From the NCBI RefSeq assembly GCF_028736115.1, contig NZ_CP117877.1, forward strand, positions 3,224,001 through 3,288,000: DNA of 64,000 nt. The letters run 5' to 3'. Below the pieces are notes generated by a model. That model saw nothing but the letters and a program-made list of their open reading frames with translations, was not told where the DNA came from and searched no databases. The stretch comes from Mucilaginibacter sp. KACC 22063 (GTDB lineage: Bacteria; Bacteroidota; Bacteroidia; Sphingobacteriales; Sphingobacteriaceae). Of the stretch, positions 18,080 through 25,275 are shown in pieces. Positions within the stretch are counted from its first letter, which is position 1; every line of letters starts with the position of its first letter. A program made the position numbers and the translations under genes.

Positions 18080-20365
18080 TTGGAGTATTTAGAGGGATTA
18101 AATCCGGAGCAGCGGGCAGCTGTTTTACAAACCGAAGGCCCGGTTATGATTATTGCCGGTGCGGGTTCGGGCAAAACACGTGTTATTACTTACCGCGTTG
18201 CACACCTTATCCGCAAGGGTGTCGACTCGTTTAATATATTGGTACTTACTTTTACCAACAAGGCTGCACGCGAGATGCGCGAGCGTATTACCCATGTTGT
18301 TGGTACCGAAGCTAAAAACCTTTGGATGGGTACCTTCCACTCTGTTTTTGCTAAAATTTTACGTGTCGAAGCAGAGAAAATAGGCTATCCAAGCAATTTT
18401 ACCATTTATGATACCGACGATAGCAAAAGCGTTATCAGGGCTATTTTAAAAGAAATGAACCTGGACGATAAGCTATACAGTGCCAATATTGTATACAACC
18501 GGATTTCGGCTGCAAAAAACAACCTGATTGGCTGGCAGGCTTATCAGCAAAATGAGCAGATACAGGCCGACGATTTTTCGCAGGGCCGCGGGCAAATGGG
18601 TAAGATCTACGAAACTTATGCCACACGCTGCTATCGCTCCGGCGCCATGGATTTTGACGATCTTTTGTATAAAACTAATGAGTTGCTGAAAGACCACCCG
18701 GATGTACTGTACAAGTATCAGCTGAAATTTAAATACCTGATGGTGGACGAGTATCAGGATACCAACTTCTCGCAGTACCTGATTGTTAAAAAGCTGGCAG
18801 CCATGAATGAAAACCTTTGCGTGGTTGGTGATGATGCGCAGAGTATCTATGCCTTTCGCGGTGCCAACATCCAGAACATCCTTAACTTCGAGAAAGATTA
18901 TCCGGATCTGAAAGTATATAAGCTGGAACAGAATTACCGCTCTACCCAAAACATTGTAAAGGTTGCCAACAGTATTATTGCTAACAATAAAGAGCAGCTT
19001 AAAAAGAACGTTTTCAGCGAAAAGGAAAGCGGCGATAAAATTAAGGTAATGCGTGCTTTCAGCGATAACGAGGAAGGTAAAATGGTTGCCGAAGGTATTT
19101 TGCAGGATCGTGCCAATAATGGTTTAAAGTGGAACGACTTTGCCATTCTTTACCGTACCAATGCCCAGTCGAGGTCAATGGAGGAAGCTTTACGTAAGCT
19201 GAACATTCCTTATAAGATTTATGGCGGCCTCTCCTTTTACCAGCGTAAAGAAATTAAAGATCTTATTGCCTACTTCCGTTTAACTTTTAATCCTAATGAT
19301 GAAGAAGCGCTTAAACGTGTAATTAATTATCCGAAACGTGGCATTGGCGATACAACAGTTGACCGTATCATACTAAGTGCCGACCAGCATAATATTTCTT
19401 TATTCGAGGTGGTGATTAACCCATCTCAATACCTTGACGGGCGCAGTTCGGGCTCGGTAGGGAATTTTGGCACCATGATCCAGAGCTTTCAGGTAATTAC
19501 TAAAAACCTATCAGCTTATGATGCCGCACTGCATATTGCCCAGCATTCGGGATTATTAAAGGATCTGTACGAAGATAAATCGGTAGAGGGCCTTAACCGT
19601 TACGAAAACATACAAGAGCTACTGAATGGTATAAAAGAGTTTTCTGAGCGTGAAGATATTGAGGAAAAAGGCCTTGATATTTTTATGCAGGATGTGGCAT
19701 TGCTGACCAATGATGATAACGACAAGAATAAGGATGCCGATACAGTATCTTTAATGACGATACACAGCAGCAAAGGGCTTGAGTTTAAGCAAGTGAACGT
19801 AGTAGGCCTGGAAGAAAACCTGTTTCCTTCGCAAATGTCACTAAATTCGCGCAGTGATCTTGAAGAAGAACGCCGCCTGTTTTATGTAGCCGTTACACGT
19901 GCCGAATCTAAGCTAACTATCAGTTATGCTACCTCTCGCTTTAAATTTGGCACACTTATCAGCTGCGAACCAAGTCGTTTCCTTGATGAGATTGACCCGC
20001 AATATCTTGAACTTGACTATACAGCCAAGCCACAGCCGTCAAATAATCCGTTTAATGATGAACGTACAGCATGGTCACGCAATACATCTGGCAGTAATGA
20101 AAGCTTTTCTAAACCAAAGCCTGCATCGCAACAGGTAAAAACCACATCTATATTAGCAAAAGCGCACGTGCCGTCTGCAAACTTTGCGCCATCTGATACA
20201 TCAAACCTGCAAACAGGCATGGAAGTAGAACACGAACGCTTTGGATTTGGAAAAGTTATTAATCTGGAGGGCAAACAGCCGGATATTAAAGCAACTATTT
20301 TTTTCAAAGAAATAGGGCAAAAACAACTATTATTAAAGTTTGCAAAACTGAGGATTGTAAATTAA
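18080..20365 (+). CDS. pcrA: ATP-dependent DNA helicase, UvrD/PcrA family
   Basis: Superfamily 1A 3'-5' helicase (761 aa) for nucleotide-excision repair and clearing of stalled forks. Motifs in order: LNPEQRAAVL (Q motif), GAGSGKTR (Walker A, residues about 27-34), LTFTNKAAREMRERI (Ia), DEYQDTN (II), GDDAQSIYAFRGA (III), LEQNYRSTQNI (IV), TIHSSKGLEFKQVNVVGLEE (V) and RRLFYVAVTRA (VI). The C-terminal 50 residues (VEHERFGFGKVINLEG to the end) match the Tudor-like PcrA tail that contacts RNA polymerase. The start is a TTG at 18080 backed by a strong ribosome binding site; no ATG fits upstream of the Q motif. Confidence 0.95.
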   Translation: MEYLEGLNPEQRAAVLQTEGPVMIIAGAGSGKTRVITYRVAHLIRKGVDSFNILVLTFTNKAAREMRERITHVVGTEAKNLWMGTFHSVFAKILRVEAEKIGYPSNFTIYDTDDSKSVIRAILKEMNLDDKLYSANIVYNRISAAKNNLIGWQAYQQNEQIQADDFSQGRGQMGKIYETYATRCYRSGAMDFDDLLYKTNELLKDHPDVLYKYQLKFKYLMVDEYQDTNFSQYLIVKKLAAMNENLCVVGDDAQSIYAFRGANIQNILNFEKDYPDLKVYKLEQNYRSTQNIVKVANSIIANNKEQLKKNVFSEKESGDKIKVMRAFSDNEEGKMVAEGILQDRANNGLKWNDFAILYRTNAQSRSMEEALRKLNIPYKIYGGLSFYQRKEIKDLIAYFRLTFNPNDEEALKRVINYPKRGIGDTTVDRIILSADQHNISLFEVVINPSQYLDGRSSGSVGNFGTMIQSFQVITKNLSAYDAALHIAQHSGLLKDLYEDKSVEGLNRYENIQELLNGIKEFSEREDIEEKGLDIFMQDVALLTNDDNDKNKDADTVSLMTIHSSKGLEFKQVNVVGLEENLFPSQMSLNSRSDLEEERRLFYVAVTRAESKLTISYATSRFKFGTLISCEPSRFLDEIDPQYLELDYTAKPQPSNNPFNDERTAWSRNTSGSNESFSKPKPASQQVKTTSILAKAHVPSANFAPSDTSNLQTGMEVEHERFGFGKVINLEGKQPDIKATIFFKEIGQKQLLLKFAKLRIVN

Positions 20366-20501
20366 TCATCGGGAAATTTGGGGAATTTACTCCACACGCC
20401 ATATATTCAACAATCCGTTTAAACACAATTAACGTACATTTAATATATGGCATTTTTTTTGGCTACGAATTAATACGCTTTCTCCATAATTAATTATCTA
20501 A

Positions 20502-20867
20502 ATGAACGATCCAAAACGCAAAGCAAACCTATCTGTTGGTAAAAACATCCGTATTCTGCGCACTCAAAATAACTGGAGCCAGGAGGATGTAGCTACAAGA
20601 TTGGGAATCTCTATTCCGGCATTTTCAAAAATTGAAACCGGTGTAACTGATGTTAATTTATCACGTCTGGAACAAATTGCTAAAATCTTTGAAGTAAGTG
20701 TTGTGCATTTACTGACACTTGATAACAGCATTATTGAACCTCAACTACTGCAAATCAATTCTATGCAGCAAAAACTGTCTGAGCGCGAAACTGAAATTGC
20801 CTCATTACAGCGTAAGGTTATTGAGCTTTACGAAGAGCTGCATACCCGTAATTCTATTGCATCCTAA
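20502..20867 (+). CDS. XRE-family helix-turn-helix regulator
   Basis: 121-residue DNA-binding protein. Residues about 13-68 form a Cro/C1-type HTH (VGKNIRILRTQNNWSQEDVA, LGISIPAFSKIETGVTDV, LSRLEQIAKIFEVSVVHLL). The C-terminal part (QQKLSERETEIASLQRKVIELYEEL) is heptad-like and probably a coiled coil used for dimerisation. Such short XRE proteins are numerous in Sphingobacteriaceae. Its targets are unknown; the nearest genes are the orphan gene at 21089 and the receptor and peptide cluster beyond it. A hairpin terminator follows at 20873. Confidence 0.85.
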   Translation: MNDPKRKANLSVGKNIRILRTQNNWSQEDVATRLGISIPAFSKIETGVTDVNLSRLEQIAKIFEVSVVHLLTLDNSIIEPQLLQINSMQQKLSERETEIASLQRKVIELYEELHTRNSIAS

Positions 20868-20872
20868 ATAAA

Positions 20873-20931
20873 ATACTGTACTATAAGTGTTGTAAAAAGC
20901 TGACACTTCTAAGTACAGTATCTTATTTCGC
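20873..20931 (+). terminator. Terminator of the XRE gene
   Basis: Ten-base stem ATACTGTACT with its complement, plus an inner AGTGT/ACACT pairing, starts 5 bases after the stop codon and is followed by T-rich sequence. Confidence 0.6.
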
Positions 20932-21088
20932 TTTTAATCGCAAAGAAAATACTTTCACTCCTACTATATTTTTTTATCTTGATGTTGCTGTAAATCTGCT
21001 TGTTTAGAAATAAACAGTCAATTTAGTAGCTAATGGCATAGTGGTTTAATAATTGTGTCTTTAATAACACACGTTCTACCTCGAAACT

Positions 21089-21376
21089 ATGAACTACATG
21101 ATATCAATACCACATGAAAAAACTGCCGATAAGGGCACCATTCATGATCCTGACACAAAGCTTAAGGTAAAAGCATTTGACTTAAAGTCGGGTTTTAAGC
21201 CTAACAAGTCAGAGGTGCAATATTTTGTAACAGCAGGACAAAAGAAACTTGCCTTTGAAACGCAGGGATATAAAAGGCATGGCAAGTTGCTTATACTGCA
21301 AATGATCTCGCGTTATTGCATCTACCTGGGCCTGCTCGAAGCGCAGATACACTCTTCATTACCTTTTGTGAGATAA
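21089..21376 (+). CDS. Small orphan protein, function unknown
   Basis: 95-residue protein that I do not recognise. It is basic, has no signal peptide, and only one moderately hydrophobic stretch near the C-terminus (LLILQMISRYCIYLGLLEA). The ATG at 21089 (MNYMISIPHEKTADKG) is followed by an uninterrupted frame of normal codon use. It ends 6 bases before the stop of the converging TPR receptor gene and has a long 220-base leader after the XRE gene. Whether it is part of the neighbouring receptor and peptide cluster cannot be told. Confidence 0.55.
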   Translation: MNYMISIPHEKTADKGTIHDPDTKLKVKAFDLKSGFKPNKSEVQYFVTAGQKKLAFETQGYKRHGKLLILQMISRYCIYLGLLEAQIHSSLPFVR

Positions 21377-21382
21377 TCGAAA

Positions 21383-22816
21383 TTAATTGGTAGTACGTTT
21401 CTGGTCATGCAGCATATCGCTCATGTCCATAATTTTACTATCAATTTCTGAAACGCATTTATCCATCATGTTAAAGCATTCGGCCTTGTTTACAAGGCCT
21501 TCTTTTTCTAAGTTGATCAGCCCTTTTAACGTTGCAATAGGGCCGCGTATCTGATGCGATAAGTAGGATGAATAATCTGCAAGCTTGCGGTTTTTGATCT
21601 GAAGATCTTTGGTACGCTCGTCAATAATTTCTTCCAGATGATGATTAATACGGTCGAGATTATCTTTTTGCTTTGAAACCTCGTTATTAAGGTCAGTAAG
21701 CCTTTTATTAGTTTCTGCCTTACGCCTTACATTGCCAACTAATAAAATAATTACTACGATCAATAAAACAGCAACAGCAGATACCCCCCAAAAAAAGTTA
21801 CGCTCGTTGCGCTGCTTTAAAATAGTAAGCTGGCTTTCCCGCTCGCGCTCTTCCTGTTTGTGCTTAACTTGTAATAAGTTGATACGTGCCGAAACTACAT
21901 CCTGAAATGAGGTACTATCTTTTTTATAAATATCCTGCAGGTAATAAAGCGCTTTTTCATAATTCCTGCGCTTAAATTCAAGTTTGTAGGATGAATATTT
22001 AAAATCAGACAAAAGCGATTTATTTTTTAATATCTCGGCATATTGCTTTCCTTCTTCCAATGCTGCTTCTGCCTTATTGTATTCACCTTTGGCAATGTAA
22101 AGATCAGCCAGGGTAATATCAACACTGGCAATTTGCTGGTAGCGATTGTTCTTTTTAGCATCTGCATTAGTGGCAACCAATAGTTTTTCCGCTTCATTAT
22201 ATTGGCCAAGGTTATAATATATTACCCCGATATTTTGCATACATATAACCGTATACTCCTTGTTACCCAGTTTGGTAAAAAGCTCATTGCTTTTTTTGTA
22301 ATCATTTAATGCCTCATAAAAATCTTTCTGGCGGTAATAAACGTTACCAATGTTAAGGTAAAGGGATGCTATAAGATTTTTATCGTTGATCTTTTCGGCT
22401 ATTTGCAATGATTTGCGCATGTTTTCAAGCGCACGCTCTGAGTCGTTGTCCCGGTACAGGTTTCCAATGTTATTATAAACTTTAGCCTGGCCGGCAAGGT
22501 TATTATCTGCCTGAAAGTAAGACAAGGCATACAAATAACTTTCGATAGCCTTTTCAGGTTCGCCGTTATAACTATATCCTACCCCTATTACACGGTATGA
22601 TTCGGCTACGAGTGAGCCATATCCTGATTTTTTTGCAAGTTGAAGAGCTTTGCTTGCCTTAGCAATCGTCTGATCCGGATCCGAACGACGAAGGTTGTAA
22701 CCTTCGTTATTCAATTTCGATATTTCGGCCGTATCGGTAGCAACATATTTAAATATATTCCCGTAAACAACAGTTGAAAAAACGATTGAAAACAAAAAAG
22801 CGATAAGTTTTTTCAT
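21383..22816 (-). CDS. Membrane TPR receptor with histidine-kinase dimerisation domain, no ATPase domain
   Basis: 477-residue protein: signal peptide (residues 1-19), tetratricopeptide repeats from about 30 to 300 placed in the periplasm (EKAIESYLYALSYF, NNIGNLYRDNDSERALENM, LNIGNVYYRQKDFYEALNDY, NIGVIYYNLGQYNEAEKL), one transmembrane helix at about 341-361, a coiled coil, then a DHp-like helix with His421 in SSYLSHQIRGPIATLKGL. In ordinary TPR sensor kinases a HATPase domain follows; here the protein ends 56 residues after the histidine and the minus strand downstream holds no continuation. It may act as a non-catalytic receptor or heterodimerise with another kinase. It is divergent from the repeat-peptide genes, 176 bases away. 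Confidence 0.82.
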   Translation of the reverse strand: MKKLIAFLFSIVFSTVVYGNIFKYVATDTAEISKLNNEGYNLRRSDPDQTIAKASKALQLAKKSGYGSLVAESYRVIGVGYSYNGEPEKAIESYLYALSYFQADNNLAGQAKVYNNIGNLYRDNDSERALENMRKSLQIAEKINDKNLIASLYLNIGNVYYRQKDFYEALNDYKKSNELFTKLGNKEYTVICMQNIGVIYYNLGQYNEAEKLLVATNADAKKNNRYQQIASVDITLADLYIAKGEYNKAEAALEEGKQYAEILKNKSLLSDFKYSSYKLEFKRRNYEKALYYLQDIYKKDSTSFQDVVSARINLLQVKHKQEERERESQLTILKQRNERNFFWGVSAVAVLLIVVIILLVGNVRRKAETNKRLTDLNNEVSKQKDNLDRINHHLEEIIDERTKDLQIKNRKLADYSSYLSHQIRGPIATLKGLINLEKEGLVNKAECFNMMDKCVSEIDSKIMDMSDMLHDQKRTTN

Positions 22817-22919
22817 TAAGCATTATACGCGTAAATGTGCTGAAAGTTATAAAAAAATTAACACAATGACATGTTGAAAATGCCTCAAATAAGGAATTGA
22901 AAAAAATAAAAAAAAATTC

Positions 22920-22949
22920 TTGTCAATTAGAAAAACATATTTACATTTG
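22920..22949 (+). promoter_or_regulatory. Bacteroidota-type promoter for the repeat-peptide cluster
   Basis: TTG at 22920-22922, a 19-base spacer, then TACATTTG at 22942-22949, an exact match to the TAnnTTTG -7 element. Transcription would begin near 22956, 37 bases ahead of the first peptide gene. Confidence 0.65.
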
Positions 22950-22992
22950 TATCATTAAATAATTGATAGTCAAATAGTTATAATAATTATAT

Positions 22993-23178
22993 ATGAAAAA
23001 ATTTGTTTACTCCTCACTACTTATTGCACTTATAGGCTCGTTCACCGCATGTACTAAAGACAACAGCGTACAGCCAGCCTCAGTTAAAGTGAAAAAAGTA
23101 AGTATCGAGAACGCCAAAAATGAAATAGGCCAGGCAGACGGTGCTAAAAACGAGATCGGACAAGCTGACGGCAACTAA
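22993..23178 (+). CDS. Small lipoprotein with two decapeptide repeats (copy 1)
   Basis: 61-residue exported protein, family unknown to me. A Lys-start signal sequence ends in SFTAC, so Cys20 is a plausible but non-classical lipidation site. The linker TKDNSVQPASVKVKKVSIEN is followed by two perfect copies of the unit AKNEIGQADG (residues 41-50 and 51-60) and a final Asn. The two units differ at eight of ten wobble positions and at no amino acid. It is the first gene after the promoter at 22920 and the most divergent of the three copies in the signal peptide. It may be the founding member of the array. Confidence 0.72.
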   Translation: MKKFVYSSLLIALIGSFTACTKDNSVQPASVKVKKVSIENAKNEIGQADGAKNEIGQADGN

Positions 23179-23224
23179 TTCCTTTAATCAACTATTATTT
23201 AAACTCTCTTAACAACAGATCATC

Positions 23225-23482
23225 ATGAAAAAATTAATCATAGCAGCAGTAGTAATATTAACAGCATCTTTCACCGCTTGTACTAAAGATAACAGCGTAC
23301 AGCCAACTTCGGTTAAAGCAAAAACATTAGGTGCAAAAAACGAGATTGGGCAAGCTGACGGCGCCAAAAATGAAATTGGCCAGGCAGACGGCGCTAAGAA
23401 ACTGAGTGTTGAAAACGCTAAGAATGAAATTGGCCAGGCAGATGGTGCTAAGAATGAGATCGGACAAGCCGACGGCAACTAA
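23225..23482 (+). CDS. Small lipoprotein with four decapeptide repeats (copy 2)
   Basis: 85 residues. The signal sequence MKKLIIAAVVILTASFTAC places the putative lipidated Cys at 19. Four copies of AKNEIGQADG occur at residues 37-46, 47-56, 65-74 and 75-84, in two pairs separated by the linker AKKLSVEN, which resembles the KKVSIEN linker of copy 1. The gene therefore looks like an internal doubling of the copy-1 arrangement. The exported part is very hydrophilic with evenly spaced K, E and D residues. No processing enzyme or maturase is encoded nearby. It could be a surface spacer, a ligand-binding peptide, or a precursor cleaved into repeats; none is shown. Confidence 0.75.
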   Translation: MKKLIIAAVVILTASFTACTKDNSVQPTSVKAKTLGAKNEIGQADGAKNEIGQADGAKKLSVENAKNEIGQADGAKNEIGQADGN

Positions 23483-23527
23483 TTCCTTAATCAACTATTA
23501 TTTAAACTCTCTTAACAACAGATCATC

Positions 23528-23791
23528 ATGAAAAAATTAATCATAGCAGCAGTAGTAATATTAACAGCATCTTTCACCGCTTGTACTAAAGATAACAGCG
23601 TACAGCCAACTTCGGTTAAAGCAAAAACATTAGGTGCTAAAAACGAGATTGGGCAAGCTGACGGCGCTAAAAACGAGATTGGACAAGCTGATGGCGCTAC
23701 AAAACTGAGTGTTGAAAACGCTAAGAATGAAATTGGCCAGGCAGATGGTGCCAAGAATGAGATCGGCCAGGCTGATGGCAGCAGCAATTAA
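23528..23791 (+). CDS. Small lipoprotein with four decapeptide repeats (copy 3)
   Basis: 87 residues and almost identical to copy 2: the same signal peptide and linker, and four AKNEIGQADG units in two pairs. Differences are ATKL for AKKL in the central linker and a SSN ending. Several changes at the DNA level are synonymous. The leader ahead of its ATG copies the leader ahead of copy 2, so it probably keeps the same translation signal. The next gene, at 23822, lies 30 bases downstream. Confidence 0.75.
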   Translation: MKKLIIAAVVILTASFTACTKDNSVQPTSVKAKTLGAKNEIGQADGAKNEIGQADGATKLSVENAKNEIGQADGAKNEIGQADGSSN

Positions 23792-23821
23792 TTTCTATTT
23801 ATTATTTAATCGTAACACAAA

Positions 23822-23989
23822 ATGAAAAAGTTATTAATCGCAACAGCAGCAATAGCAGTATTTGGCTTAACCGCATTTTCTTTAAACAAGAACGCCGAAG
23901 TAAAAACAAATACCGTAAAAATTGATAAGGCTGAATTTAACGCAGATCATTACGGAATATCAAAAAATGATATTGCTACCGCTGATTAA
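23822..23989 (+). CDS. Small exported peptide ending the repeat cluster
   Basis: 55 residues, read directly from 23822: a signal peptide MKKLLIATAAIAVFGLTAFS and a short exported part ending HYGISKNDIATAD. There is no Cys, so it is not a lipoprotein. The C-terminal KNDIATAD recalls the KNEIGQAD core of the upstream repeats, but the similarity is short. It lies 30 bases after copy 3 on the same strand and is probably on the same transcript. The stop is 11 bases from the end of the converging esterase gene. Too short for a family assignment. Confidence 0.6.
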   Translation: MKKLLIATAAIAVFGLTAFSLNKNAEVKTNTVKIDKAEFNADHYGISKNDIATAD

Positions 23990-24000
23990 AAGCTGGCTTA

Positions 24001-24993
24001 TCATCTTACAATAACCATTTTTTTACTAAGGCGCTGGCCGCCTACCTGCATTACGTAAACATAAACACCCGGTGCAAGATCGCTTAAGGTGACACCAAAT
24101 TCATGATAGCCGGCGCTATCATAATCGTCATAAATAGTTTTAACATTTGCACCGTTCATACTGTAAAGCAGAATTTTCACATGGCTGGCCTGAGATAAAC
24201 TGAACCCAATTTTAGCATTATCCCTTACTGGGTTAGGGTAGTTTTGGTTTAAACCAATAAGTAGTAACTGGTTTTCAATTACTTTATTTATGGCATCAAA
24301 CCAAACATAGGCCACTAATGTATTACCTTGAGCATTAGGATGAATATCATCAGAGTATAAAGAAAAGTTACGGCCCAGCGCCCTGTTAATATCTGCATAT
24401 ACAATATTGTACTCCTGTGCCAAACGTTTATACAAGGCGTTAATTTGCTTTATATATAAATTAATAGTTCTGTTGGACTCGTTTTTTGTATCGTTAAAAA
24501 ACTGTAATGTACCAATTATAGGAATCAGGTTATACTTTTTACTTTGTTCAATGTAAAACCGCATATTTTTTTCCGTTTCTGCAATTCTCATCTTCTTGTT
24601 GAACATGGCAGTTGCATCGTTGGCTCCCATTAAAATTAGGATAAAGCCTGTCCTTCCGGCAATAGCATTTTGAAATCTTGTTAAACCTTGTGTTGTAGTT
24701 TCGCCGGGAATACCGTTGTTTGTTACCGATAAAATCTTGCCTTTATAACAATGTTCAAAATCCTGTTGCAAAGGAGTTTGAAAATCGCTACCATTCATAC
24801 CATGTACAGTACTGGCGCCAAAAGTGGTAATATTGATACTGTCTTTACTATAAAAACGTGCAGCAGCACTACAGCTGGGAAGCTGACCGTAAATAACAGG
24901 ATTTTGTGGTGCAGGCTGCTGTTGTGCATATACGGATCCGCATCTAATTAAACTCAATAAGATTACAGAGCGTATTAAACTCTTTAGTTTCAT
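24001..24993 (-). CDS. Secreted SGNH/GDSL-type esterase with type IX secretion tail
   Basis: 330-residue extracellular hydrolase. After a signal peptide come the SGNH blocks: TTFGASTVHG with Ser61 as nucleophile, NNGIPGETT (block II Gly), LMGANDAT (block III Asn), and SDDIHPNAQG (block V Asp-His). From about residue 253 a C-terminal domain begins at NYPNPVRDNAKIGFSL, with LLYSMNG and DLAPGVYVY and ending in KKMVIVR; this is the Por secretion system type-A sorting domain, so the protein leaves through the type IX system. The substrate is unknown; acetyl groups on polysaccharides are a common target of such enzymes. Confidence 0.88.
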   Translation of the reverse strand: MKLKSLIRSVILLSLIRCGSVYAQQQPAPQNPVIYGQLPSCSAAARFYSKDSINITTFGASTVHGMNGSDFQTPLQQDFEHCYKGKILSVTNNGIPGETTTQGLTRFQNAIAGRTGFILILMGANDATAMFNKKMRIAETEKNMRFYIEQSKKYNLIPIIGTLQFFNDTKNESNRTINLYIKQINALYKRLAQEYNIVYADINRALGRNFSLYSDDIHPNAQGNTLVAYVWFDAINKVIENQLLLIGLNQNYPNPVRDNAKIGFSLSQASHVKILLYSMNGANVKTIYDDYDSAGYHEFGVTLSDLAPGVYVYVMQVGGQRLSKKMVIVR

Positions 24994-25275
24994 TTTCTGA
25001 TCTGCACTTTGTTATCGCTTAATCAACCGTTAATGCTTTATCAGTAATAAGCCTGCACATGTGTAGCATACAGGCAAATCAGATACCAGCCTTAGCAATC
25101 AGTTTAAATAAGGGGATAATCACTTTAAAATTCTGATTATAAGTTGATTAGCACAAACTTATAATCAAACTCAAATCTACATATTTTATAGCAATTTGTG
25201 GTAAACGTTTTTTATGTGGAATAGGAAGAAAAATATTCCACGGCATCAGATATATTTGCCTGCAAACAAATTGTT

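Larger units (their letters stand above)
23179..23791 (+). repeat. Tandem duplication of leader plus peptide gene, about 303-bp unit
   Basis: Two nearly identical units, 23179-23482 and 23483-23791, each comprise a 45-46 base leader and a peptide gene. The leader after copy 1 and that after copy 2 differ by one T. The signal-peptide coding parts of copies 2 and 3 are identical, so the duplication is recent. Confidence 0.9.

Noticed and set aside
23209..23787. Long minus-strand frames across the repeat peptides
   Set aside because: They mirror the plus-strand repeats; only the plus strand shows start codons with signal peptides and wobble-position substitutions that preserve the protein.
22993..23791. 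CRISPR-like interpretation of the 30-base repeats
   Set aside because: Units are contiguous without spacers, stay in frame, and differ at wobble bases; there are no cas genes.
22993..23989. RiPP precursor cluster
   Set aside because: Repeated K, E and D would suit cross-linked peptides, but no ATP-grasp, radical SAM, lanthionine or protease gene lies nearby, so I keep it only as a remote option.
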